Assembly (NCBI RefSeq): GCF_004114535.1
Contig: NZ_LBJC01000005.1
Span: 1 to 64,000 of the forward strand
Source: Bradyrhizobium nanningense
GTDB taxonomy: Bacteria > Pseudomonadota > Alphaproteobacteria > Rhizobiales > Xanthobacteraceae
Length of the DNA: 64,000 nucleotides
Direction: 5' to 3'
In this document: piece by piece, positions 34,241 to 43,007 of the stretch
How positions within the stretch are numbered: position 1 is the first letter of the stretch
How the letters are laid out: every line of letters begins with the position of its first letter
The notes under the pieces: model-generated
Told to the model about the DNA's origin: nothing
Database searches by the model: none
Seen by the model: the letters and a program-made list of their open reading frames with translations, nothing else
Translations under genes and position numbers: made by a program

Positions 34241-35677
34241 ATGAACGACATGCTCCGCCGCGCAATGCTCTGTTTCGCGACAGACCGGAAGGCCAACGTC
34301 GCCATCATCTTTGCGATGACGATGGTTCCTATCATCTTTCTCCTGGGGATGACGCTCGACTACACGCTGGCCTTGCGCAAGCGCGAGCAGTTGAACGCAG
34401 CCGCCGACGCGGCCGCGATCGCAGCCGTGCGGCCCGCGATGCTGGCGCAGAGCGACAAGGCCACCATCGAGAACACGGCAGCCGCCGTCTTTGCCGCGAA
34501 GGCGAATCTCGCCGGCCTGGCGGCCGTGCCGACGCCGACGATCACGGTCGCGGATGTCGGTCTGTCGCGGACCATCACGGTGTCCTACATAGCGGAGTCC
34601 GTCAACAATTTCCCCGGCGTTCTCGGCAAGCAGACCTGGCAGGTGTCCGGTTCGGCGACGGCGCAGGCGTCCAGCGCGCCCAATATGAATTTCTATCTAC
34701 TGATGGATGACTCGCCGTCCATGGGAATCGGCGCGACCGCGGGCGACATCAGCAGTCTCATCAAGTACACGGCCTCCACGTACCAGTCGGCGGGAGCCTC
34801 GCAGAATTGCGGCTTCGCCTGCCATGAGACCAATATCGCTCACGACGGCGGCACCATCGATAACCTCACGATCGCGCGAAATAGAAATATCACCTTGCGG
34901 ATCGATCTGGTGACGAGCGCCGTCAACCAGCTGCTCAATTCATGGTCGGCCTGCCCGCAGTCGGGCATTTCTGGTGGCGTGATGCAATGCATGGCGACGT
35001 TGAACAACACCACCTACAAGGCGGCGCTCTATACGTTCGACATAGCCTTGAACGAATTGGCCGCGCTGACCACCCCGTCCGGCGCAGGAGCCAAGGTTTC
35101 CAGCATTGCGCTGATGCCGGTCTACTATCAGAACTGCGTCTTTTCAGGCTGCTCCTCCAAAAGCGCGACCAATCCCCCGACCGATTATGGCACGGATATC
35201 GCCGGCGCGCTGAGCAGCGTCAACAACATCATGCCCAATCCCGGGCTTGGCAGCAATGCAGCGAACGATACGCCGCAGGAAGTGGTGTTCATCGTCACCG
35301 ACGGCGTCGAAGACAAGATCTCCGCGACTTGCCCCAACGGCAGCTTTGCGTCCTACAAGCGATGTCAGCAGCCGCTCGACACGTCGATATGCAAGACTAT
35401 CAAGGACCGGGGCATCAAGATCGCCGTGCTCTACACGGAGTATCTGCAGCTCATCGCCGATCCCAATACCGGCATCCAGAAAACGGATAACTGGTACATG
35501 AGCTGGATCGACAAGTACGACGAGCCGACGTCCTTGACCGGTACGATCGCGCAGAACCTCAAGACGTGCGCTTCGCCTGGCTTTTATAAAAGTGTTCAGA
35601 ACGGCCAGAACGTCTCCGATGCGCTGAGGGACCTCTTCATCGCGGTCGCGTCCAGCACAGCCAGCCTCGTGCAGTAG
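34241..35677 (+). CDS. tadG: TadG-like pilus assembly protein with von Willebrand factor A domain
   Basis: A 478-residue protein with the TadE/TadG N-terminal hydrophobic segment (ANVAIIFAMTMVPIIFLLG) followed by helical KREQLNAAADAAAIAAV, then a VWA domain beginning FYLLMDDSPSMG near residue 157 (MIDAS DxSxS) and containing VVFIVTDGVEDK. Many Cys residues in the VWA domain suggest disulfides outside the cytosol. Start ATG 34241 is a choice among 34118, 34241 and 34250. Together with the two TadE-like genes it forms a pseudopilin set. Such proteins are processed or exported with Flp pili. Confidence 0.85.
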   Translation: MNDMLRRAMLCFATDRKANVAIIFAMTMVPIIFLLGMTLDYTLALRKREQLNAAADAAAIAAVRPAMLAQSDKATIENTAAAVFAAKANLAGLAAVPTPTITVADVGLSRTITVSYIAESVNNFPGVLGKQTWQVSGSATAQASSAPNMNFYLLMDDSPSMGIGATAGDISSLIKYTASTYQSAGASQNCGFACHETNIAHDGGTIDNLTIARNRNITLRIDLVTSAVNQLLNSWSACPQSGISGGVMQCMATLNNTTYKAALYTFDIALNELAALTTPSGAGAKVSSIALMPVYYQNCVFSGCSSKSATNPPTDYGTDIAGALSSVNNIMPNPGLGSNAANDTPQEVVFIVTDGVEDKISATCPNGSFASYKRCQQPLDTSICKTIKDRGIKIAVLYTEYLQLIADPNTGIQKTDNWYMSWIDKYDEPTSLTGTIAQNLKTCASPGFYKSVQNGQNVSDALRDLFIAVASSTASLVQ

Positions 35678-35687
35678 GGAAAGCGCC

Positions 35688-36239
35688 ATGACGGGGCCAG
35701 GGGTGGCAACAACCATGAGACGCCGCAATCGCTGTGCCGCTTTCGCGCGGGACAGCAGGGGGGCCACGGCCGTCGAGTTCGCGCTCGTCGCCCCGCCGTT
35801 TCTCGCCCTCGTCATAGCACTGATCCAGACCTTTCTCGTCTTCTTCGCCCAGCAGACGCTCGAGTCCATCGTGCGCCAGTCGGCGCGCCTGGTCATGACC
35901 GGACAGGTTCAGTCCGCGAACATGACGCAGGCCGTCTTCAAGCAGAAGGTCTGCGATCAGATCGTGATCCTGTTCAATTGCAGCGGCCTGATGGTGGACA
36001 TGCAGGTCGCGACGTCGTGGACGTCCGCGAATACGGCGCTGCCAACCCTGACCTACGACGGCTCGGGCACGGTCTCCAACGTCTGGCAATACAACCCGGG
36101 CGTGCCCGGCGATATCGTCGTGCTCCGCATCATGTACGAGTGGCCGGTCGTCCTCGGTCCGCTCGGTTTCAACCTGTCGAACCTCAGCGACGGCAACCGG
36201 CTGATCATGTCGTCCGCCGCGTTCCAGAACGAGCCATGA
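35688..36239 (+). CDS. tadE: TadE/TadG family pseudopilin
   Basis: A 183-residue protein. A short positively charged leader (RRRNRCAAFARDSRGATA) comes before VEFALVAPPFLALVIALIQT, the hydrophobic TadE segment with the E that follows the prepilin cleavage region. AGGGA lies about 7 nt before ATG 35688; ATG 35715 is an alternative. Only 10 nt separate it from tadG. The C-terminal part is extracytoplasmic and of unknown structure. Confidence 0.88.
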   Translation: MTGPGVATTMRRRNRCAAFARDSRGATAVEFALVAPPFLALVIALIQTFLVFFAQQTLESIVRQSARLVMTGQVQSANMTQAVFKQKVCDQIVILFNCSGLMVDMQVATSWTSANTALPTLTYDGSGTVSNVWQYNPGVPGDIVVLRIMYEWPVVLGPLGFNLSNLSDGNRLIMSSAAFQNEP

Positions 36240-36247
36240 GCTAATTG

Positions 36248-36901
36248 ATGATCTCAGCCCTGTCGTCTCGCGCCCGTCACCTGTTGACCGATGTCCGCGC
36301 CGTCGCGGCGACCGAGTTCGCCATCGTGACGCCGTTCATGCTGCTGCTCTATATCGGCGGCGTCGAGCTCGGCAACGGGCTTGCCATGAACGTCAAGGTC
36401 AGCGCGACCGCGCACAGTGTCGCCGACATGATCACGCAGAACACGGCCCTTACCTCGACCCAGATGGACGGCATTCTCGCGGCCGCGACCGCCATCATGG
36501 CCCCATACCCCATCAAGAATGGCAGCACCTCCTTGATGACGATCACCGTCTCGGAAGTCTCGACCGACGCCAGCGGCAATGCGACGGTGCGATGGAGCAA
36601 ATCGACCAGCTCGTCGGGAGCAAGGACTGTCGGCCAGACGATGACGTTGTCCTCCTTCACCGCGCCGGGCGGTACCAGCAACGCCAACATCTCCCTCATC
36701 CTGAGCGAGGTGTCCTACGACTACACGCCCAACCTCGGCTTCACCATCGCGGGCACCGTCAAGCTGTCCGACAGCTACTATCTGTTCCCGCGCTGCTCGA
36801 CCAACGGGCCGAGCACATTGATCCCTCCCTATTACGACGTGAAATATCCGGCGACGGCCACCTGCACCTGCGTCCAGCACTTGCAGCAGAAGACCTGTTA
36901 G
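36248..36901 (+). CDS. Second TadE-like pseudopilin
   Basis: A 217-residue protein. The leader SSRARHLLTDVRAVAATE precedes the TadE hydrophobic segment FAIVTPFMLLLYIGGVELG. The C-terminus has several Cys (CSTNGPSTL, CTCVQHLQQKTC), probably disulfide-bonded. ATG 36248 lies 9 nt after the previous stop (TTG 36245 possible). It completes a tadG-tadE-tadE trio. No Tad ATPase, secretin or prepilin peptidase is in the window, so these must work with machinery encoded elsewhere. Confidence 0.86.
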   Translation: MISALSSRARHLLTDVRAVAATEFAIVTPFMLLLYIGGVELGNGLAMNVKVSATAHSVADMITQNTALTSTQMDGILAAATAIMAPYPIKNGSTSLMTITVSEVSTDASGNATVRWSKSTSSSGARTVGQTMTLSSFTAPGGTSNANISLILSEVSYDYTPNLGFTIAGTVKLSDSYYLFPRCSTNGPSTLIPPYYDVKYPATATCTCVQHLQQKTC

Positions 36902-37269
36902 TCTCACGCGAGCGGGGTTGACCGAACGGGGCGCCGCAGAGCCGGCGTGTCCTACTCCCCGAGAGAAGTTCATCTCGCTGGAACATGGGCTTGTATGGCA
37001 GTGGGCCTGCGCATAGGCTCGCCTGCAGTCGCCTAGGCTCGCCCGGCGCGCGGGGCTGGTCTACAGCACCCCGCATTGCTTTACGACATCGAGGCAGGCA
37101 TTGATGGCGACAGCCTCACGTGCTTCTTCTGCATCGGCTGGGAGGGTGCGGTGCTTCGGGCGGAGCTGGGACGACGTATCGGAGGATTTCTTGCCATCAC
37201 CCGGGCCAAGGACATGAAGAAAGCGACGGCGAGCAATTCCCATCGACCAGCCCTAAGGATATTCAGACC
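36902..37269. other. Gene-free region between pseudopilin and AhpD-like genes
   Basis: About 370 bp. It contains two near-direct repeats of TAGGCTCGCC (around 37014 and 37034). A 60-codon minus-strand frame ending at 37061 shows no recognisable family. No strong hairpin or operator seen. Confidence 0.4.
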
Positions 37270-37845
37270 ATGACCCAGGCACTTGCCATCAGTCGCTTCC
37301 CTGTCCCTGATCTCGCCGACATGCCTGACGACATTCGGGCTCGCATCATGGCCGTGCAGGAGAAGTCCGGCTTCATTCCGAACGTGTTTCTCGTGCTCGC
37401 GCACCGGCCGGACGAGTTTCGCGCGTTCTTTGCCTACCACGATGCGCTGATGGACAAGCCCGGCAACCTCACCAAGGCCGAGCGGGAAATGATCGTGGTT
37501 GCGACCAGCAATCTCAATCAGTGCCAATATTGCGTCATCGCGCATGGCGCGATCCTGCGCATCCGGGCCAAGGATCCGCTGATCGCCGACCAGGTCGCGG
37601 TCAACTACCGCAAGGCGGACATCACGGATCGGCAGAAGGCGATGCTCGACTTCGCCGTCCGTGTCTCGATGGAGGCCTACAAGGTTTCCGAATCCGATTT
37701 CGCCACGCTGAAATCGCATGGGTTCACGGAAGAAGACGTCTGGGACATTGCCGCGATCACGGCCTTCTTCGGCCTCTCCAACCGGCTTGCCAACGTCACC
37801 AGCATGCGCCCGAACGCTGAATTCTACAGCATGGGACGCGGCTGA
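37270..37845 (+). CDS. Peroxidase-related AhpD/CMD-fold protein
   Basis: A 191-residue alkylhydroperoxidase-like protein. The motif NQCQYCVIAHG gives CxxC plus His, the redox and proton-relay residues of AhpD. The early PNVFLVLAHRPDEF is typical of the peroxidase-related branch. AAGGA is about 10 nt upstream of ATG 37270. It precedes the two CoA-transferase-like genes but with a 78-bp gap, so a shared operon is possible, not certain. Confidence 0.88.
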   Translation: MTQALAISRFPVPDLADMPDDIRARIMAVQEKSGFIPNVFLVLAHRPDEFRAFFAYHDALMDKPGNLTKAEREMIVVATSNLNQCQYCVIAHGAILRIRAKDPLIADQVAVNYRKADITDRQKAMLDFAVRVSMEAYKVSESDFATLKSHGFTEEDVWDIAAITAFFGLSNRLANVTSMRPNAEFYSMGRG

Positions 37846-37923
37846 CGGAGTCCGCAAGTTCACGATCGGGGGGGCGGCTCAGGTGCTGAGAAGGGATTCG
37901 GGAAGCGAGGGAGAGGTGAAGAG

Positions 37924-38730
37924 ATGACGGATTTCGTAACGCCGCAGAAGATGGCGGAGATGATACCCTCGGGCTGTAAGCTCGGCTTGGCCCCGGACGA
38001 CTATGCTGCGGCTCCTGGACTGGTTCGAATGCTGATCGATCGCCGCATCCGCGATCTGCACGTGGTCTGTGCGCCGATCGGCGGCATGCAGGTCGATATG
38101 CTCATCGGCGCCGGTGCCGTGGCGACGCTGGAGACGAGCGCCGTCAGTCTCGGAGAGGCGGGCGGCGCACCGTGTTTCAGCCGGGCCGTTCGCGACGGAT
38201 CCATTCGTCTCCGCGACGCAACCTGTCCCGCAGTGTTCGCAGGCCTGACGGCCGCCGAGAAGGGCGTTCCGTTCATGCCGATTCGCGGCATCATCGGCAG
38301 TGACGTCCTGGAGAAACGGGACGACTGGAAGGTGACGTCTAACCCGTTCGACGACAGCGAGAAGATCGTCGTGGTCTCGGCGATCCAGCCCGACATCGCA
38401 TTGTTTCATGCGCCTGAAGCGGACCGGTTCGGCAACGTTCGGCTGGGGCGTCGGCGCGAGGTGATGTTGCTGGCGCACGCGTCGAAGAAAGCATTCGTGA
38501 CCGTGGAGCGCATCTCCGACGTGTCGCTGCTCGAAGACGAGAAGATGGCCGCGGGCGTGCTGCCTGCGATCTATGTGAGTGCGGTGGCGCAGCTGAAGAA
38601 CGGCGGATGGCCCACCGGGCTTTACGCCGAATATCCCAGGGATGGGCAGGAAGTCGAGAAATACGCGCGGGCGGCGCGCTCGCCGGAAGGCTTCCAGACC
38701 TACATCCAGGGTTCGAGGAGCGCGGCATGA
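37924..38730 (+). CDS. Family I CoA-transferase-like protein, subunit A
   Basis: Alpha subunit of a class I CoA-transferase-fold enzyme, 268 residues. Visible are the fold segments IRDLHVVCAPIGGMQVDMLI, GVPFMPIRGIIGSD and FHAPEADRFGNVRLGRRREV (the GN motif). The pattern recalls IpdA of the steroid-ring hydrolase IpdAB more than glutaconate CoA-transferase. A purine-rich stretch precedes ATG 37924. The stop overlaps the start of subunit B by 4 nt. Confidence 0.85.
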   Translation: MTDFVTPQKMAEMIPSGCKLGLAPDDYAAAPGLVRMLIDRRIRDLHVVCAPIGGMQVDMLIGAGAVATLETSAVSLGEAGGAPCFSRAVRDGSIRLRDATCPAVFAGLTAAEKGVPFMPIRGIIGSDVLEKRDDWKVTSNPFDDSEKIVVVSAIQPDIALFHAPEADRFGNVRLGRRREVMLLAHASKKAFVTVERISDVSLLEDEKMAAGVLPAIYVSAVAQLKNGGWPTGLYAEYPRDGQEVEKYARAARSPEGFQTYIQGSRSAA

Positions 38731-39473
38731 GCGAGGCATGCACCAGCCGTGAGTTGATGATCTACACGATCTCGCGGCTGCTGAAGGGCGTGCGGCATGT
38801 TGCGGTCGGCCAGTCGTCTCCGATGCCGGCCGCAGGCGCGATGCTGTTGCGTGCGCTCAACGAGCGCGATGGACGGGAGCGCGTGCAGGTTTCGATCCTC
38901 GGGTCGGTCAAGCACAATTCCTTCACCGGCGGCGCCGAGGAGCTGTTCGATTGCGCCGCGCAGGGACGCCTGGATGCCTTCTTTCTCGGCGGGGGCCAGA
39001 TCGACGGCCAGGGCAACGTCAATCTCGTCGGCACCGGCGACTACCCGAACAATCCAGTCAGATGGCCCGGCTCGTTCGGCTCCGCCTACCTTTATTTTCT
39101 CGTTCCGCGGGTCATTCTGTTCCGGGAAGAGCACAGCTTGCGATCCCTGGTCGAGCGCGTGGACTTCGTGTCTGCGCCTGGCGTTACCGACGAGACGGTC
39201 TATCGGCGCGGCGGCCCGCACGCGCTGCTGACCAACGCGGCGTTGTTTTCCTTCGAGCGCGAGGCGGGACGCTTTCGCCTCCAGAGCACGCATCGGGGAT
39301 ATGATTGGCGTGACATCCGAGCCACGACGGGCTTCGCGTACGACAATGAGCAATGCGAGGCCACGACACCGATGCCGGACGAGACGACGCTGGCCTTGAT
39401 CCGGGGCCGAATTCGCGAGGAGCTGCGCGAATGCTATCCGCAGTTCGCCGGCAATATGCCGGGGCCGGGGTAG
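38727..39473 (+). CDS. Family I CoA-transferase-like protein, subunit B
   Basis: Beta subunit, 248 residues. Visible are RELMIYTISRLLKGVRHVAV, AFFLGGGQIDGQGNVNLVGT and VDFVSAPGVTDETVYRRGGP. Where GctB-type transferases carry the catalytic Glu (VESG), this protein reads VSILGSVKHN, so the covalent-CoA Glu appears absent. GAGGAG lies about 8 nt before ATG 38727. A hydrolase or lyase activity like IpdAB is therefore more likely than CoA transfer; this is my reading of an eye alignment. Confidence 0.82.
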   Translation: MSEACTSRELMIYTISRLLKGVRHVAVGQSSPMPAAGAMLLRALNERDGRERVQVSILGSVKHNSFTGGAEELFDCAAQGRLDAFFLGGGQIDGQGNVNLVGTGDYPNNPVRWPGSFGSAYLYFLVPRVILFREEHSLRSLVERVDFVSAPGVTDETVYRRGGPHALLTNAALFSFEREAGRFRLQSTHRGYDWRDIRATTGFAYDNEQCEATTPMPDETTLALIRGRIREELRECYPQFAGNMPGPG

Positions 39474-39510
39474 GGATCGCGTATGGCATTTCGCGAGACC
39501 TGAGCGCACG

Positions 39511-39645
39511 CCTCGTCCTTCGAGACGGCGCTTACGCGCCTCCGCAGGATGAGGCTAAGGAGCATCGGTGTGCGTTGAAACGACAGCCGCGCGCTCAGTC
39601 CTCATCCTGAGGGCCCGCCAACGGCGGGCGTCTCGAAGGATGGCC
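39511..39645. repeat. Dispersed palindromic repeat, two halves (CGTCCTTCGAGACGGCG...GATGAGG and CCTCATCCTGAGGG...TCTCGAAGGATGG)
   Basis: Same family as at 21.8, 32.2 and 58.4 kb. The two half-elements face each other across about 30 bp, each with its internal palindrome (GGCGCTTACGCGCC; GCCCGCCAACGGCGGGC). Confidence 0.8.
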
Positions 39646-40220
39646 GCAGGGAAGCTTTCCTATGTGATGGCCCTGCGAGTGGCGCGTCCTCGTCAGAGCT
39701 AAGTCATTGATCGCTCGTGTCTCGGCTACTGTGCATGGGGTTGTTTTCTCGCTTTTGCTTGACCACTCGTACGCGCGCACCGTCTCCTGTGGTCGGTCCC
39801 GGTCCAAAATTCGCTTTACAAGAATTCGGATATACCGTATGTTTCGCGCATCCCGCCCGCCGCAAGGGGCGTTTCGCGATCGTCACGAGACGCGGGCCGG
39901 GAGGCGGTGGCTGCGACGGCGTCGGCGCGCCGGGCTGGCTGCAGGGCGGAATTCCCGTGAGCAGCAGCACGCGCGATACGACACGGCGCTGACAGCGTCC
40001 TCGTTCGGTCCCGATGGCGAGCGCACGCCAGCCATCGGAGACAAGCGCGGGGATGTGCGCGGCGGCAAAATCGTGTGGTCCTGACGCCCGGGGTCTGTGC
40101 GTCAAGTGTTGCGGTGATTGCGGCGGCCCGACCGGGTCCGCGCATCAGCCATCCGCAAGGCGACGGGGGCAATAGTGCATCGCTCCCCGGGGAGAGCGCG
40201 ACATAAGCCGTAAAACCATC

Positions 40221-40327
40221 CGCGCAGGGGAGGCCGGTCGTTCCGGCGTCACCTGTAGTCCACCCCGTGCGCGTCTTGTTCGCACACGGGACCGCGGGTG
40301 CCAGCCGGCGCCCGGCCTTCCCTGCGC
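40221..40327. repeat. Long imperfect hairpin element, candidate structured RNA or dispersed repeat
   Basis: GCGCAGGGGAGGCCGG (40222-40237) pairs with CCGGCCTTCCCTGCGC (40312-40327) with one mismatch. Inside, CCGGCG-TCACC pairs with GGGTG-CCA-GCCGG, and CCCGTGCGCG with CGCACACGGG around TCTTGTT. Nested stems of this quality with unpaired bulges suggest an RNA or a mobile repeat of the kind found many times in related genomes. Confidence 0.5.
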
Positions 40328-40586
40328 CCTTTCTCACCAAGGGAGCAACGAAGAGAGCAAAGCTCGGGCGAAATGAGCCGCGAGAACGCGAAGATGTGTC
40401 TTCTGAAAAGGATCAAGTGTTGTGGGTGCGCTCGCGCCCGGATGCCGGCGGCGACGAAGGTGGCGGCGCCATAGGGCGCTATCATCAAGCTGTAACACTG
40501 GCGTAATTGAGTACCCGCGTGGGTCCGGAAGAAGATGCCGTCAACCATCTTTCGGAACGGGTGGTCGGTGACGGTAGGGGGCGGCC

Positions 40587-41603
40587 ATGGCCGAGCCGGC
40601 TAAGCTTGTCAGCGCGCTAGTGAACGTCGAACCCGCCATTCCCGGGCTGGTCTGGGCGTTTCGCCTGCGCGGCGACGGCAGCGCCGAGGCCCTGCCGCTC
40701 GACCAGCCGATCGAGCTCGGCCATGACGGCCGACTATGGCTGCATTTCAACCTGACCGATGCGCGCGCGCGGCCGTGGATCTCGGCGTCACAGCTGCCGC
40801 CGCTCGCGCGCGAGCTGCTGCTGTCGAACGACACCTTCCAGCAGCTTCACGTGATCGACCACTGCGTCTACGGCGTGTTCTCCGATCTCGTGCGCGAGAT
40901 CGACGCCGCGACGGAGGAGACCGCGTTCCTGCGCTTCGCCATGACCGAGCGCCTTCTCGTCAGCGGCCGCCACCAGGCGCTGTGCTCGGCCGACGCGACG
41001 CGGCGCGTGCTCGAAGGCGGCTACCGCGTCGACAATGTCGCCCATCTCCTGGAGAAGATCGTCGACGAGGTCGCCGACACGCTGGATAGAATGACCGACA
41101 AGTTGGGCCAGGAGATCGACGAGATCGAGGAGCGCATCCTCGCCGACGATACGAAACCGGAGATGCGCCGCAAGCTCGGCCGCCTGCGCCGGACCTGTGT
41201 GAGATTGCACCGGCAGCTCACCGGCCTGCGCGTGCTGTTTCACCGGCTCGACCAGAAGGACACCGATCACCTCTCGCCCGCCTTGCGTATCCGGGCCGGC
41301 AAGCTTGCGCAGCGGCTCGACGGCCTCGATCACGACATCGTCGAGCTGAGGGAGCGTAGCCGCCTGCTCGAGGAGGAGCTACGCTTCAAGAACGAGGAGG
41401 AGAGCAATCGCCACCTGCACACGCTCTCGATCGTGACCTCACTCTTGCTGCCGCCGACGCTGATCACCGGCATTTTTGGTATGAACACCAAAGGCCTGCC
41501 GCTGACGGACGTCGAGAGCGGATTTCTCGTGGCGGCGGTGCTGATGGCGTCATCCGTCGGCGCGGCCTATCTATTCATGCGGCGCACAGGCATTTTCAAA
41601 TAG
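40587..41603 (+). CDS. zntB: CorA-family divalent cation transporter (ZntB-like)
   Basis: A 338-residue pentameric channel or exporter subunit. A large N-terminal cytosolic domain contains the long helix region NVAHLLEKIVDEVADTL. Two C-terminal membrane helices follow, the first ending in the signature GMN within GIFGMNTKGLP. The ZntB style (zinc) is suggested by length and by the segment VIDHCVYGVFSDLVREID. ATG 40587 follows GGGGGCGG. It is 12 nt before the porin gene, so they likely share a transcript. Confidence 0.88.
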   Translation: MAEPAKLVSALVNVEPAIPGLVWAFRLRGDGSAEALPLDQPIELGHDGRLWLHFNLTDARARPWISASQLPPLARELLLSNDTFQQLHVIDHCVYGVFSDLVREIDAATEETAFLRFAMTERLLVSGRHQALCSADATRRVLEGGYRVDNVAHLLEKIVDEVADTLDRMTDKLGQEIDEIEERILADDTKPEMRRKLGRLRRTCVRLHRQLTGLRVLFHRLDQKDTDHLSPALRIRAGKLAQRLDGLDHDIVELRERSRLLEEELRFKNEEESNRHLHTLSIVTSLLLPPTLITGIFGMNTKGLPLTDVESGFLVAAVLMASSVGAAYLFMRRTGIFK

Positions 41604-41615
41604 AGCGCGCCGATC

Positions 41616-43007
41616 GTGAGTTGGAGTATCCGAAGAACCCTGGCTGCGATCGCCCTGGCCTGCACGGCGGCAAGCACCAGCGCATTCGCCGGCGCGAAGG
41701 ACGAGAACGCGGCCGAATGGCTGGCGCCGAAATGGTTCGACGAGTGGCACGACGGGCTTGCCGACAAGGGCCTCAACTTCGGCGCGACCTATATCGCCGA
41801 CAACATCGCCAATGCCTCCGGCGGCGTGAAGCGCGGCGCCATCCATTTCGGCCGTCTCGATCTGTCGGTCGATGCCGATCTCGACAAGCTGGTCGGCTGG
41901 ACCGGCGGCCGCCTCTACGCCAATGCCTTCGTGATCTACGGGCGAGGGCTGAGCCGCAATTACGTGATGAACCTCGCCACGATCAGCGAGATCGAGGCGC
42001 TGCCGGACCAGCGGCTCTACAACGCCTATGTCGAGCAGAGCTTCTTTGGTGACAGGCTGAACATCCGAGCCGGCCAACAGGCGGCCGACGTCGAGTTCTT
42101 CGACAGCCAGACCGACGACCTCTTCATCAACGGCACCTTCGGCTGGCCCGCGATCAAGGCGTCCAACCTCCCGGCCGGTGGCCCGGCGCCGCCGATCGCG
42201 GTGCCCGGCATTCGCATCAAGGCCGCGCTGTCGGACCAGATCACGGCGTACGCTGCGGTGTTCAACGGCGATCCGTCGGGGCCGGGCGATCAGGATCCAC
42301 AGCTGCGCGACCATCACGGTCTGGCCTTCCGCATCAACGATCCGCCGTGGGTGATCGGGCAGATCCGCTTCAACTACGACATCGATATCGGCGGCCGGCC
42401 GCTTGCCGGCAATGTCACGCCGGGTGCCTGGAAGCATTACGGCTCGTTCGACAGCCAGCGTTTCACGGCGCAGGGCCTGTCGATCGCCGATCCCGGCGGA
42501 AGCGGCATTCCCGCAAAACTTCGCGGCAATTATGGAATCTTCGCGGTCGTCGAGCAGGTGCTGTACCGGCCGCCTGAGGTCAGGGAGAACAGCACGTCGG
42601 CCTCGCTGCCTGGAGTGACCGCGTTCGGCCGCATCGCCTACAGCCCGCCGGATCGAAATTTGATCGGCCTCTATCTCGACGGCGGCATCGGCTTCGTCGG
42701 CTTCACCCCCGGCCGTCGGCTCGACCGGTTCGGCGTGGCGATGGCGTACATGCGGATATCGAACACGGCGCGCAATCTCGATCTGGACACGCAATTATTC
42801 ACGGGCGTTCAGAGCCCGATACGGAGTAACGAGACGCTGATCGAGATAATTTACGAGGCGCATGTCAGGCCGGGATGGCTCGTGGCGCCATACCTTCAAT
42901 ATGTATTCCGTCCCTCGGGCGGCATCTTAAATCCGAACGATCCGTCCGGCGTCGCGCGAATTGGTGACGCCGCTGTGTTCGGCGTCACCACCACGATCAG
43001 GTACTAG
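41616..43007 (+). CDS. Carbohydrate porin (OprB-like outer-membrane protein)
   Basis: A 463-residue beta-barrel with a signal peptide (RRTLAAIALACTAASTSAFA). Alternating hydrophobic and polar residues and Gly/Tyr-rich strands appear throughout (RLYANAFVIYGRG, FGVAMAYMRIS), and it ends in TTTIRY, with an aromatic last residue as required for outer-membrane insertion. The N-terminal WLAPKWFDEWHDGLADKG is typical of OprB. GTG 41616 is the start. Its 3' end overlaps the convergent MFS gene by 4 nt. Probably a sugar-selective channel. Confidence 0.88.
   Translation: MSWSIRRTLAAIALACTAASTSAFAGAKDENAAEWLAPKWFDEWHDGLADKGLNFGATYIADNIANASGGVKRGAIHFGRLDLSVDADLDKLVGWTGGRLYANAFVIYGRGLSRNYVMNLATISEIEALPDQRLYNAYVEQSFFGDRLNIRAGQQAADVEFFDSQTDDLFINGTFGWPAIKASNLPAGGPAPPIAVPGIRIKAALSDQITAYAAVFNGDPSGPGDQDPQLRDHHGLAFRINDPPWVIGQIRFNYDIDIGGRPLAGNVTPGAWKHYGSFDSQRFTAQGLSIADPGGSGIPAKLRGNYGIFAVVEQVLYRPPEVRENSTSASLPGVTAFGRIAYSPPDRNLIGLYLDGGIGFVGFTPGRRLDRFGVAMAYMRISNTARNLDLDTQLFTGVQSPIRSNETLIEIIYEAHVRPGWLVAPYLQYVFRPSGGILNPNDPSGVARIGDAAVFGVTTTIRY

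Larger units (their letters stand above)
39474..40586. other. 1.1-kb stretch without a convincing gene
   Basis: It holds a palindromic repeat (39511-39645), a CGCTCCCCGGGGAGAGCG hairpin near 40172-40189 and the long foldable element at 40221-40327. Open frames on the minus strand (for example ending near 39816 and 39704) are rich in Arg, Ala, Pro and Thr with no family signature. They resemble phantom frames I recall from dispersed noncoding elements in Bradyrhizobium and Rhodopseudomonas. Confidence 0.5.

Noticed and set aside
37061-37243. 60-codon minus-strand frame in the gap after the pseudopilin genes
   Set aside because: No recognisable family, no strong ribosome site, and an equally long plus-strand frame overlaps it.
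39704-40340. Minus-strand open frames in the gene-free region near 40 kb
   Set aside because: Low-complexity Arg/Ala/Pro/Thr composition, no ribosome site or family; better explained as a noncoding element.
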